A stretch of 64,000 nt of DNA, taken from contig JAHJLB010000051.1 in NCBI GenBank assembly GCA_018822105.1, positions 62,001 through 126,000 of the forward strand, given 5' to 3'. The notes under the pieces were generated by a model that made no database searches, was not told the DNA's origin, and saw only the letters and a list, made by a program, of their open reading frames with translations. This DNA comes from Pseudomonadota bacterium (GTDB lineage: Bacteria; Desulfobacterota; Desulfovibrionia; Desulfovibrionales; Desulfovibrionaceae). Shown one piece after another: positions 1-10,265 of this stretch. How positions within the stretch are numbered: position 1 is the stretch's first letter; every line of letters starts with the position of its first letter. Both the position numbers and the translations under genes were made by a program.

Positions 1-58
1 CAGCGAATCTGCGCGTCCGCTCGCCTGGGGCGCGACGCTCCATCTCACGAAAAAGTCC

Positions 59-715
59 TCAGCGGATGCCCCGGCAGCGCTGCACGATGTCCCAGGCGTT
101 GGCGCCCGCCTGGCGGTATTCCTCAGGCGTGAGCCCCGCGCCATAGGCCACCTTGCGCCTGAGCTCCTCGCTGACGAGGTCGCCGGGGGCATGGGTGTCG
201 TTGTCGATGACGAGCCTGGCCCCGAAGCGCCGGGCCAGGGCCGCCACATTGCCGTTGCAGTAGCTGTGGCCGCGCCTGGTGGTGATCTCCAGGGCCACGC
301 CGCGCTCACTCGCGAGCCTTACCTCGACCTCGGTGATGAGGCCCGGATGGGCCAGCACGTCCACGCCGGCCTCGATGGCCGCAAGATTGGTGCCCTGTGC
401 CACGGGCTCGACAACGGTCTCGCCGTGGCACAGCACGATCTGCGCGCCCGCGTCCCGGGCCATCTTGACGAAGTCGGCCATGAGCGGCGGCGGCACGTGG
501 GTCAGCTCCACCCCGGCCAGCACCTCCATGTCGAAGAAATGGGCGTAGGCGTCGGTGAGGCGGCGAACGTTCTCCAGAATGAGCCGCATGTTGCTGGCGT
601 CGGCATGGTCGGTGATGGCCATGGCCTTGTACCCGGCCACCCGCGCGCGACGGATGAGTTCGGCCGGGATGAGCTCGCCGTCGCTGAAGGTGGTGTGCAT
701 GTGCAGGTCGATCAT
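59..715 (-). CDS. PHP-domain metal-dependent phosphoesterase
   Basis: This 218-residue protein is a PHP-family phosphoesterase, related to histidinol phosphatase and the DNA polymerase PHP domain; its substrate cannot be told from sequence. Metal-binding motifs run in family order: DLHMHTTFSDG at residues 3-13, then ITDHAD, GVELTH, a mid-protein AHPG and a late DNDTHAP. I chose the ATG at 715 because the DLHxH motif normally lies within a few residues of the start; an in-frame extension to 817 would overlap the neighbouring nuclease gene with non-conserved sequence. It lies 7 bp downstream of the bifunctional nuclease gene and is probably cotranscribed with miaB. Confidence 0.85.
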   Translation of the reverse strand: MIDLHMHTTFSDGELIPAELIRRARVAGYKAMAITDHADASNMRLILENVRRLTDAYAHFFDMEVLAGVELTHVPPPLMADFVKMARDAGAQIVLCHGETVVEPVAQGTNLAAIEAGVDVLAHPGLITEVEVRLASERGVALEITTRRGHSYCNGNVAALARRFGARLVIDNDTHAPGDLVSEELRRKVAYGAGLTPEEYRQAGANAWDIVQRCRGIR

Positions 716-722
716 TGCCGCC

Positions 723-1210
723 TCACATTTTGTACTTGGACTCGTCGAGGGAAAAATTCTCCAGCTCCTCTGTCCACTTCTCGCGATCCGAGCCGCCGAA
801 CTCGGCCTGGGCGCCATCGAGCGAGCGCGTGCCGGCCTCGGCCAGCACGGATTCGGCCACGCGGATGGGCACCTCGGCGCGCACGGCCAGGGCGATGGCG
901 TCGGAGGGGCGGCAGTCTATGCGCCGCACATGGCCCTCCTGGGCCACCACCACCTCGGCGTAGAAGGTGCCCTCGCGCAGGGCCACCACCTCCACGCCCG
1001 TCACCTGCCCGCCCAGGGCGTCCACCACGCGCGCAAGCAGGTCGTGGGTCATGGGCCGGGGCGTCTCCACGGCGTTGATGGCCAGCGAAATGGCCATGGC
1101 CTCCACCGGGCCGATCCAGATGGGCAGGGCCAGATCCCGCGCCTCATCCTTGAGGATGAGCACCGGGGACTGGGCCTTTTCGTCCACCGCCAGACCGAAA
1201 ATCTTCATCT

Positions 1211-1217
<7 letters not shown>
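723..1217 (-). CDS. Bifunctional nuclease (BFN/DUF151) domain protein
   Basis: A 164-residue member of the DUF151 family, single-domain proteins described as bifunctional RNase/DNase in plants and found widely in bacteria with an unclear role. The family core is recognisable: an N-terminal VILKDEA segment, then LPIWIGPVEA, the PRPMTHDL segment and a C-terminal DCRPSDAIALAVR motif at about residues 113-125. It overlaps the end of miaB by 7 bp, so translation is probably coupled. The ATG at 1217 has a GGAGAAGG upstream; a second ATG at 1208 is a possible alternative start. Confidence 0.85.
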
Positions 1218-2614
<1,397 letters not shown>

Positions 2615-2676
2615 GGATTCTCCGTCAGGGGTGAGCTACCCCAAGGGCGGGCCAATATGCCCCTTCGGGGGTTTGG

Positions 2677-3366
2677 TCAATGCTGCGCAGCGCCGCCGCT
2701 TTGGCCGGGCCCGGACCGGGGCCAGGCCCTGGGAAGGAACATGGGCACGCGCCGGGCATAGTCCGTCCACACCGGGCCGAGTTCCAGGGCCAGGCGGCGC
2801 TCCTCCAGCAGGGACCCGGCGACCATGTACAGGCAGCCGAAAAGGGCGAACACAAAACGCCCCAGGGTCATCTGCGGCTGAAAGGCCAGGAACAGCATGC
2901 CGCCCAGGTGCATGGGGTGGCGCACCAGGGCGTAGGCACCGCCGCTGCTGAAGTCGCGGGCCAGGTCCGGCTCGTCCGGCTCCCGCGCGCGCAGCAGGCT
3001 CAACAGCTGCGGCAGGCCCAGCATCTTCAGGCCGGGCATGGACACCGCCGCCCAGCCCAGCAGCCCCAGGCCCGCGGCCTGCACGGCGTAGAGCAGCAGC
3101 CCGGCCAGTCCGTCCACGGCCCAGAGAAGCTGCGGCAGGTCCGGCTCCTTCCTGAGCACAACATAAAAGGTCCACAGGCTGATGACGGTGTAGCCCAGGG
3201 GATACAGGGCGTAGCGCGCGGGCCCCAGGGCCAGCGCGCAGGCGGCCTTGAGCCGCCGCGTGGCCAGGACGCTGTGCAGCAGGCCCCAGCCCGTCCACAG
3301 GCCAAAGGCATAGGCCGCACCGGCCAGGGCCTCCGGGGGCAGAGGCACGGGAGCCGGGCCGCTCAC
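2677..3366 (-). CDS. Isoprenylcysteine methyltransferase/NnrU-type membrane protein
   Basis: A polytopic membrane protein of 229 residues with about five hydrophobic segments. Near its C-terminus it has the signature of ICMT-like and NnrU-like families: ALVRHPMHLGGMLF, then a hydrophobic helix and a conserved SLLEERRL. The family includes SAM-dependent membrane methyltransferases, but the bacterial substrate is usually unknown. The start is GTG at 3366, overlapping the stop of the CysC-like kinase gene as GTGA, which fixes the start and implies coupling. It is last in a trio with two phosphotransferase-type genes. Confidence 0.7.
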   Translation of the reverse strand: MSGPAPVPLPPEALAGAAYAFGLWTGWGLLHSVLATRRLKAACALALGPARYALYPLGYTVISLWTFYVVLRKEPDLPQLLWAVDGLAGLLLYAVQAAGLGLLGWAAVSMPGLKMLGLPQLLSLLRAREPDEPDLARDFSSGGAYALVRHPMHLGGMLFLAFQPQMTLGRFVFALFGCLYMVAGSLLEERRLALELGPVWTDYARRVPMFLPRAWPRSGPGQSGGAAQH

Positions 3367-4019
3367 GCCGCTCCGCCCAGGCCGGGGGGCTGGCCGTCAG
3401 GTGGAGCGCCGGCCAGCCAGGCGTCAAGAAACGCCCGCACCCGGGCCACGTTCTCCGGCACAGGCAGCAGGGCGTCCAGGATGCATTCCGCCGCCGGGTC
3501 CTCCTCAAAGGGAACGTCCACGCCCACCACCTCGCCCAGGCCAGGCACGGGCTGGCCCGAACGCCGGCGCATGAGGGCCTTCTGGTACATGCCGGGCATG
3601 GCGGCGTAGCCCCGCTGCAGCCCCCCCACGGACGACTGGGCGGAACGCACGGCCTCGCGGCGCATGGCCTCGGCCAGGGGACAATTGACATAGACCTCGG
3701 CAAAGCGCGGGATCAGGGCGCGGGCCTCCTGGCGCATGCCCAGCCGGTACCCGGTGGCGTCCAGGATGACGTTCCGGCCCTGGGCGGCCAGCTCGGCGGC
3801 CTCGCGGGCGATGAGCTGGTAGGCCACCTGGCGCTCCTCCGCCGTGTAGGCGGGCTTGGGGAAGTAGGTCCTGCGGCGCTCGTCCATGACCAGCAGGGCC
3901 ACGTCGCGCCCCTGGCCCACCAGCTCCGTGTGCACGGCCCGGGCGATGGTGCTCTTGCCGCTGCCGGGCAGCCCCGTGAACCACAGCACCCAGCCGCTTT
4001 CGCTTGACCCGCCGTCCAT
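3363..4019 (-). CDS. CysC-like P-loop kinase
   Basis: A 218-residue P-loop kinase of the adenylylsulfate-kinase (CysC)-like group. The Walker A motif FTGLPGSGKST lies at residues 14-24, followed by a helix like that of CysC, and later NVILDATGYRLG (Walker B region) and VYVNCPLAEAMRRE. The APS-binding segment of true CysC is not conserved: it reads MDERRRTYFPKPAYTAEER here. The substrate is therefore probably not APS. It lies 3 bp after an aminoglycoside-phosphotransferase-fold gene. In other bacteria a similar APH-type kinase and P-loop kinase are fused or adjacent, which suggests a shared small-molecule or nucleotide substrate. Confidence 0.75.
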   Translation of the reverse strand: MDGGSSESGWVLWFTGLPGSGKSTIARAVHTELVGQGRDVALLVMDERRRTYFPKPAYTAEERQVAYQLIAREAAELAAQGRNVILDATGYRLGMRQEARALIPRFAEVYVNCPLAEAMRREAVRSAQSSVGGLQRGYAAMPGMYQKALMRRRSGQPVPGLGEVVGVDVPFEEDPAAECILDALLPVPENVARVRAFLDAWLAGAPPDGQPPGLGGAA

Positions 4020-4022
4020 GCC

Positions 4023-5126
4023 CTACTCCAGATACCGGTTGGGGTGACGCCAGTCGAAGACCTCGTCCTCCAGCACGGAGGTGAGGAAGCGCACCAGCGC
4101 GCGGCGCACGGCTGGGGGGTGGCCAGGATACCACTCCGGCGAGACGATGACCAGGCCCCGGAAGACGAAGAACGGAGCCATGACCCGGAGCATCTCCGCG
4201 TCGCCGGTGGTGTCCAGGTAGACCTCGAAGAGGACGCGCCAGAGTTCCAGGAACGATCCCGCCAGGCGCGCCTCGCCCCCGCCGTGCAGGAGCCCGAAGA
4301 GCAGGTAGTTGGCGGCCAGGGTGGCCACATCCCCCGCCGGCTCGCCCCACTCGCCCCGGCTGCGGTCAAGCACCGAGAAGCCGGCCCGGTCGTCCACAGG
4401 GCCGTCCACCAGGATGTTCCAGGGATGGAAGTCGCCGTGGACCACGGCCAGCCTGTGCGAGAAGGCGCGCAGCTTCCAGCGCCAGTCGATGAGCCGCTTT
4501 TCCAGCGCCACGAAGCCGTCGTCGGGCAGAAAGTCGCAGGGGTGCGGGAAGGCCTCGTCCACCAGGCCCATGATGCATTCGCTGGCGCCCAGAAGATTGC
4601 GGATGTGGCGGTAATAGAGGTCCGGATCGTCCTTCCTGGTGGCGTGGATCTCGGCCAGCCAGCGGGCGAAGACGCGCGCCTGCTCCACATCGGCGGGACG
4701 AAAGTCGCCCTGGCCGATGCGCGCCAGGTCCTGGAAATAGTCGTAGCCGGTGAGCTTCTCGTTGAGGATGAAGAATTCCTGGGGCGCGCGCACAGGGATG
4801 AGGCGGCTCTGGCCGTCCACATAGCCCAGGCCCAGGGGCCGCACATGGCGCGGCAGCAGGCCCGAGGTTTCGAACTGGAACATGAGGATGGCCGCGCGGT
4901 CCCAGTAGAACTGGTGCCCGTACTTGTCGCCGCGCATGACCGAGAGCACGCCCTCGCGCAGCTCGGCCCCCACGCGGAAACGCACCAGCAGCGGCTTGCC
5001 GTAGCCGAAGCGCTTGATGCCCTGCTTGTCCAGGGTGCCTATGGCCCCCAGGTCCAGCAGCTCCGCCTCCGGGCCAAAGGCCTGGCGCAGATAGTCCGCA
5101 ACACTCTCCGGCTTCAGGTCGATCAT
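4023..5126 (-). CDS. APH-fold kinase (aminoglycoside phosphotransferase family)
   Basis: A 367-residue protein with the APH kinase fold. The catalytic Brenner motif VVHGDFHPWNILV lies at about residues 228-240, and the metal-binding segment FSVLDRSRGEWGEPAGD replaces the usual IDWE-type motif, with the conserved Asp kept. The N-terminal lobe carries lysines but no clear nucleotide-anchor motif. It is more likely a metabolite kinase than a drug-resistance enzyme, because it belongs to a chromosomal trio with a CysC-like kinase and a membrane methyltransferase. The ATG at 5126 has a GAGG-type ribosome site just upstream. Confidence 0.75.
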   Translation of the reverse strand: MIDLKPESVADYLRQAFGPEAELLDLGAIGTLDKQGIKRFGYGKPLLVRFRVGAELREGVLSVMRGDKYGHQFYWDRAAILMFQFETSGLLPRHVRPLGLGYVDGQSRLIPVRAPQEFFILNEKLTGYDYFQDLARIGQGDFRPADVEQARVFARWLAEIHATRKDDPDLYYRHIRNLLGASECIMGLVDEAFPHPCDFLPDDGFVALEKRLIDWRWKLRAFSHRLAVVHGDFHPWNILVDGPVDDRAGFSVLDRSRGEWGEPAGDVATLAANYLLFGLLHGGGEARLAGSFLELWRVLFEVYLDTTGDAEMLRVMAPFFVFRGLVIVSPEWYPGHPPAVRRALVRFLTSVLEDEVFDWRHPNRYLE

Positions 5127-5233
5127 GCGCCCTCCTCAAAGGACCGGGCTTGATGAACCAGGGCCGCCAGCGCGGCCAGTTGGGGGCCGACCGTCAAACG
5201 GCGGCAGCCCTGCGGGGCGGGCAAGGCCGCCGA

Positions 5234-6169
5234 CTAGATGCTCCGGCCGAAATGGGCCTTCAGCTGCTCCTTCACCGACGCCAGGGTGTAGCTGTGCTCC
5301 TGGGTGCCCTTGTGCTCCACGCAATAGGCCGCGCACACCGAGCCCAGGGCCGCGGCCTCGGCCAGGGTCTGGCCCAGGGTGAGCCCCTTCAGGAGCCCGG
5401 CGCGGAAGGCGTCGCCCGCGCCCGTGGGATCCAGGGCCTTGTGCACCTTCACTGCGGAAACCCGCACCTCCCGGTCGCCCTCGGCGATGACGGAGCCCTG
5501 GTCGCCCAGGGTCGTCACCAGTGCGCCCGTGCGCGAGAGCAGCTCCGCGCGCGACAGCCCGGTGGCCTTCATGACCATCTCCAGCTCGTAGTCGTTGGTG
5601 CACAGGGCCAGGGAACCGGTGATGGCTGTCGTCATCTGCTCTCCGGTCAAGGCCGTTATCTGCTGGCCGGGATCGAAGATGTACGGGATGCCGGCCTGCT
5701 TGAAGTATTCCGGCAGCTCCACCATGTCGGCGACGTTGCCCGGGGAGATGATGGCCAGGACCTGGCCGTCGTGCGTGGCTGGGAACCGGTAGCCGCAACG
5801 CTCGCGCATGGCGCCTGGGTTGAAGCCGGTGATCTGGTTGTCCGATTGGTCGGTGGTGATGTAGGCCCCGGCGGTGAACTGGTCGTCCACCGTGCGGATG
5901 CCGGCCCGGGACAGGCCCAGGTCGTCCAGGCGCTTGCCGTAGGCCGCGAAATCCTTGCCCGCGCAGCCCAGGATCAGGGGCTTCTCGCCCAGAAGGGCCA
6001 GGTTGTAGGCGATGTTGCCGGCTGTGCCGCCGAAATACTCGCTCATGCCGTCCACCAGGAAGCAGACGTTCAGGATATGGATCTTGTCCGGCAGAATGTG
6101 GTCCGCAAACTTGCCGGGAAAATTCATGATGCGGTCAAGGGCCAGGGAACCGGAAATGTACAGCTGCAT
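5234..6169 (-). CDS. PfkB-family carbohydrate/nucleoside kinase (adenosine kinase-like)
   Basis: A ribokinase/PfkB-family kinase of 311 residues. The N-terminal PfkB signature is FGGTAGNIAYNLALLG (about residues 45-60). The C-terminal signature DPTGAGDAFRAGLLKGL contains the catalytic Asp and the anion hole. The IMNFPGKFADHILPDK segment and family length are typical of deltaproteobacterial adenosine-kinase-like members, but the sugar substrate is not certain. I use the ATG at 6169, with GGAGG six to seven bases upstream, rather than the TTG directly before it. The next gene downstream on this strand lies 107 bp away. Confidence 0.85.
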   Translation of the reverse strand: MQLYISGSLALDRIMNFPGKFADHILPDKIHILNVCFLVDGMSEYFGGTAGNIAYNLALLGEKPLILGCAGKDFAAYGKRLDDLGLSRAGIRTVDDQFTAGAYITTDQSDNQITGFNPGAMRERCGYRFPATHDGQVLAIISPGNVADMVELPEYFKQAGIPYIFDPGQQITALTGEQMTTAITGSLALCTNDYELEMVMKATGLSRAELLSRTGALVTTLGDQGSVIAEGDREVRVSAVKVHKALDPTGAGDAFRAGLLKGLTLGQTLAEAAALGSVCAAYCVEHKGTQEHSYTLASVKEQLKAHFGRSI

Positions 6170-6256
6170 CAAAGGCCTCCAGAAGTGCCGGGACGCTGCC
6201 CGGCGCGGGTGACGGCGAAAGGGTCCGCCGGGAAAGTCGGGCGCAGGCGGCGCGGA

Positions 6257-6586
6257 CTAGCGCAAGTCCAGCGGGCCCGTCTCCTCCTCGATCCATTGCA
6301 GAAATGCGGGGTGGCCGGATTCGATGGGCAGCACCACCACGCAGGGGCAGTCGTAGCTGTGGGCCTCGGCAAGGGTCCGGGTGAGCTCCCCGGCCAGGGC
6401 CTCGGTGGTCTTGAACAGCAGCACGACCTCGTCGGCCTGCTCAAGCTTGCCCCGCCACCAGTACAGCGAGCGCATGGCGGGCAGGATGTTGGCGCAGGCG
6501 GCCAGACGCCGCTCCACTGCCAGCCGGGCCAGGCGCTCCGCCTCGGCCAGGTCGGGAGCGGTGACGTAGACCAGCCGGGCGGACAT
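6257..6586 (-). CDS. cutA: CutA family divalent-cation tolerance protein
   Basis: A 109-residue CutA1-type protein, the usual length for this trimeric family. Diagnostic segments are VYVTAPDLAEAERLA at the N-terminus, RLAACANILPAMRSLYWW, the ADEVVLLFKT strand and HSYDCPCVVVLPI near the C-terminus. The family was first linked to copper tolerance, but the molecular role is unsettled. The ATG at 6586 matches the family N-terminus; longer in-frame extensions run into the cytochrome gene just upstream. It is 17 bp downstream of that cytochrome gene and probably shares its transcript. Confidence 0.93.
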   Translation of the reverse strand: MSARLVYVTAPDLAEAERLARLAVERRLAACANILPAMRSLYWWRGKLEQADEVVLLFKTTEALAGELTRTLAEAHSYDCPCVVVLPIESGHPAFLQWIEEETGPLDLR

Positions 6587-6603
6587 GGCGGCCTCCGCCT
6601 GGA

Positions 6604-6888
6604 CTACTGGCAGAGGGGCTTGGAGCCCGGCTTGGCCGCGCCGAGGACATCGGCCACAGCCACGGCCTCGGACTCCGAGAGCTTCGCGCCGTTTGAAACC
6701 ATGCGCCGCACGGTCTGCTTCCAGACCTCGGCCGAGCGGTTGCCCAGCTTCTCGCAGATGCGCGCCGTGGAGTGGCAGCCCGAGCAGCGCTCGGCGGCCA
6801 GCTTGGCGGCTCCGGCATCGGCAAAGACCAGGGAGGCCAGAAGCAGGCAGCTGTACAGACCGACAACAATAATCATCATTTTTTTCAT
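6604..6888 (-). CDS. Small periplasmic c-type cytochrome
   Basis: A 94-residue protein with a signal peptide (MKKMM n-region, hydrophobic core to about residue 22) and one haem-binding motif CSGCH at residues 35-39. A candidate axial methionine is M63 in WKQTVRRMVSNG, a pattern seen in short class I monohaem cytochromes of sulfate reducers. It most likely acts as a soluble periplasmic electron carrier. The ATG at 6888 follows GAGGAA; longer in-frame starts lack a signal peptide. A divergent promoter region of about 170 bp separates it from nth. Confidence 0.85.
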   Translation of the reverse strand: MKKMMIIVVGLYSCLLLASLVFADAGAAKLAAERCSGCHSTARICEKLGNRSAEVWKQTVRRMVSNGAKLSESEAVAVADVLGAAKPGSKPLCQ

Positions 6889-7057
6889 GATGTTCCTCGA
6901 TTTCAGAAGACCGCGCGAGCCTGCGCGCGCACGGTGCGGGCAGACTTTTGAACCATATATCCGCCCCGCTGGCAACGGAAATCCGCACCCTTGCCTCCCG
7001 GCGCGGCGGATGCTACCCCACGCCTGAAAGCACAACGCCTCCGGGAGCCGACCGACC

Positions 7058-7693
7058 ATGCCCACAGACCGCCACCGCGCCCAGCTCATCTTCACCCGCC
7101 TGGCCGCCCGCTACCCCGACCCCAAGCCCGCCCTGGACCATGCGGACGCCTGGGGCCTGCTGGTGGCCACGGTGCTGGCCGCCCAATGCACCGACGCGCG
7201 CGTGAATCAGGTCACCCCGGCGCTCTTCCAGCGCTGGCCAAAGATAGCGGACCTTGCCGGGGCCCAAGTTGCTGACATCGAGGCAGTGGTGCATTCCACC
7301 GGTTTTTTCCGCAACAAGGCCAAAAACCTCAAGGCCGCGGCGCAGCGCATCATGGCCGTGTACAACGGCGAGGTGCCCCGGGCCATGCACGAACTCGTCA
7401 CCCTGCCCGGCGTGGCCAGAAAAACCGCCAACATCGTCCTCGGAAGCGCCTTCGGCATCAACGAGGGCATCGCCGTGGACACCCACGTGACGCGCCTGGC
7501 CTTCCGCCTGGGCCTGACCGGGAGCGGCGACGCCAAGGTCATCGAGCGCGACCTCATGCCGCTGTTCGACCGCTCCCAGTGGGCGGACATCAACCATTAC
7601 CTCGTGTACTTCGGCCGCGAGGTCTGCGGCGCGCGCAGGCCCAGGTGCGCAGACTGCGGCCTGGCGGACCTCTGCCCGCGCAAAGGACTCTAG
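7058..7693 (+). CDS. nth: Endonuclease III
   Basis: A base-excision repair DNA glycosylase/AP lyase of 211 residues for oxidised pyrimidines. The helix-hairpin-helix LPGVARKTANIVLG carries the catalytic lysine K122, and the catalytic aspartate is D141 in VDTHV. The C-terminal [4Fe-4S] motif has cysteines C190, C197, C200 and C206 with the canonical 6-2-5 spacing. It heads a plus-strand operon: its stop codon is followed immediately, with no gap, by the tgt start. Confidence 0.96.
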   Translation: MPTDRHRAQLIFTRLAARYPDPKPALDHADAWGLLVATVLAAQCTDARVNQVTPALFQRWPKIADLAGAQVADIEAVVHSTGFFRNKAKNLKAAAQRIMAVYNGEVPRAMHELVTLPGVARKTANIVLGSAFGINEGIAVDTHVTRLAFRLGLTGSGDAKVIERDLMPLFDRSQWADINHYLVYFGREVCGARRPRCADCGLADLCPRKGL

Positions 7694-8826
<1,133 letters not shown>

Positions 8827-8830
<4 letters not shown>

Positions 8831-9468
8831 AACGGTTCTGGGCCCTCTTTCTTCAGGCCGTTGGCGCCCTGACCCTTCTCGCCATGGTGCTGGGCGGGGC
8901 GCTGGTGCTCACCGCGGGCTACTGGCTGCGCATGGACGAGCAGCCGAGAAAGGCCGACGCCATCGTCATCCTGGCCGGAAGGCCCCAGAGGGCCATCCAC
9001 GCCGCAGATCTCTACCTCCAGGGGCTGGCCCCGGTGATCCTTCTGGGCCGCCCGGACCCGGGGGACCCGGACGTGCTTTGCTCCCTGGGCTTCGACTGCA
9101 TGCCCCAGGAAGAGCAGATGGCGAAGGTGCTGCGCGCCAAAGGCGTGCCCGAAGGCGTGCTCAAACCATACGGGAAAGGCTTCCTCAGCACCGTGGAGGA
9201 GGCCGAAGGCCTGGCCCGGGAGCTGGGGCCGGAGCCCAAGGTCCTGCTGGTGGTCACCTCAGCCTACCACTGCCGCCGGGCCAAGATGATCCTCTCCAGC
9301 GTCCTGCGCGGTCATGAGATCATCATGTCGCCCACGCCCTATGAGCGCTTTGACCGCCAGTGGTGGAAGCATCAGAACTCGGCGGGGGCCGTGGTGTCGG
9401 AGGTGGCGAAGTTCATGTTCCACTTCCTGGGCACGCCCTTCCGGTCCGCCCCGGCGCCGGCGCATTGA
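8827..9468 (+). CDS. YdcF/DUF218-family membrane-anchored protein
   Basis: A 213-residue protein with one N-terminal membrane helix (about residues 11-35) and a DUF218 (YdcF/SanA-like) domain. Conserved parts include ADAIVILAG after the helix, a mid-domain [10 protein letters not shown], and [13 protein letters not shown]. The family is tied to envelope functions such as vancomycin sensitivity (SanA), but the biochemistry is unknown. The start is TTG at 8827, inside the tgt stop (TTGA), with AGGAG seven bases upstream. The next gene is convergent after only 6 bp. Confidence 0.85.
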
Positions 9469-9474
9469 GGGGCT

Positions 9475-9939
9475 TCAGCCGCTCTTCTGCCGGCAGTCCG
9501 GGCAAGTGCCGTAGAGGTCCATCTTGTGCCGCGCCAGGGCGAAGCCATAGCGCGCGGCCAGCTCCTCCTGCCTGCGCTCGATGATCGGGTCCAAGATCTC
9601 GATGGTGCTCCCGCAGACCTCGCAGATGAGGTGGTCGTGATGGTCCACGCCGAAATAGGGCTCGTAGCGGGTGATGCCGTCGGCGAAGCTCACCGCGGCG
9701 GCCAGGCGGCATTCCGCCAAAAGCTTGAGGGTGCGGTACACGGTTGCCTGGCCGATGGCCGGGTCGCGGCGCTTGATCTTGGCGTAGAGTTCCTCGGAGG
9801 ACACATGCCCCGGCTCGGCCAGGAAGATGTCCAGGATGAGCCGGCGCTGGGGGGTGATCTTCAGGCGGTTGGACGCGAGATAGCCTGCGAAGACCTCATG
9901 CGGCGTGGACCGGGGGGCTGGGGGTGCGGCGGCGCTCAT
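9475..9939 (-). CDS. Fur/PerR-family metalloregulator
   Basis: A 154-residue ferric-uptake-regulator family repressor. The winged-helix half includes LKITPQRRLILDIFL and the recognition segment GQATVYRTLKLL. The metal half contains FGVDHHDHLICEVCG and a second CPDC pair near the C-terminus, so both CxxC motifs of the structural zinc site are present. The His-rich HHDHLIC is shared by Fur and PerR, and I cannot separate the two from sequence alone. It is monocistronic and transcribed divergently from a small membrane-protein gene. Confidence 0.9.
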   Translation of the reverse strand: MSAAAPPAPRSTPHEVFAGYLASNRLKITPQRRLILDIFLAEPGHVSSEELYAKIKRRDPAIGQATVYRTLKLLAECRLAAAVSFADGITRYEPYFGVDHHDHLICEVCGSTIEILDPIIERRQEELAARYGFALARHKMDLYGTCPDCRQKSG

Positions 9940-10020
9940 ACCTGCCTCTTAGGGAATGCCCACGGCCCAGTCAATGCTGGCCCGGTTCGCGGTTTTTGCC
10001 GCCAAGGAGCCTGCTAGCCA

Positions 10021-10049
10021 TTGACAGCGCGCCCGGCCTGGGGTGTAGT
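10021..10049 (+). promoter_or_regulatory. Sigma70-type promoter of the small membrane-protein gene
   Basis: A perfect -35 box TTGACA at 10021-10026 is followed by a 17-bp spacer and TGTAGT at 10044-10049, four of six matches to the -10 consensus. It faces the 56-codon gene starting at 10095, leaving a leader of about 40 bases with GGAGG near 10079. This is one of the clearest housekeeping-type promoters in the window. Confidence 0.65.
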
Positions 10050-10094
10050 GGCCCTTGACGTCCCGGTGACAAACCTGTGGAGGATGCCGGAATC

Positions 10095-10265
10095 ATGGTC
10101 GAACTTTCTCTATGGGTGCTCAGCGCGGTGGTGGTCACGGGGCTCGTGGCCTGCAAGCTGGCGCGCAAGCCCAAGAAAAACCATGACCTTGAGCTCTTGG
10201 ACTTCGACTTCGACAAGACCAAGAACTATGAGAAGGACGGGCGCAAATACCCCTTCTCCTACTGA
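10095..10265 (+). CDS. Small single-helix membrane protein (56 aa)
   Basis: No family is recognised. The 56-residue product has a hydrophobic N-terminal helix (about residues 4-20), a basic stretch KLARKPKKNH and an acidic/aromatic tail with DLELLDFDFDKTKNYEK and a final KYPFSY. That predicts a bitopic protein with a charged cytoplasmic tail. The ATG at 10095 has GGAGG about 11 bases upstream; a GTG at 10077 would add six residues but lies inside the ribosome site region. It is convergent with the yihY-like gene, and the two stops overlap by 7 bp. The strong promoter argues it is a real gene. Confidence 0.65.
   Translation: MVELSLWVLSAVVVTGLVACKLARKPKKNHDLELLDFDFDKTKNYEKDGRKYPFSY

Noticed and set aside
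4023-5126. Aminoglycoside resistance gene
   Set aside because: The APH fold is shared by many metabolite kinases, and the chromosomal operon context does not support a resistance role.
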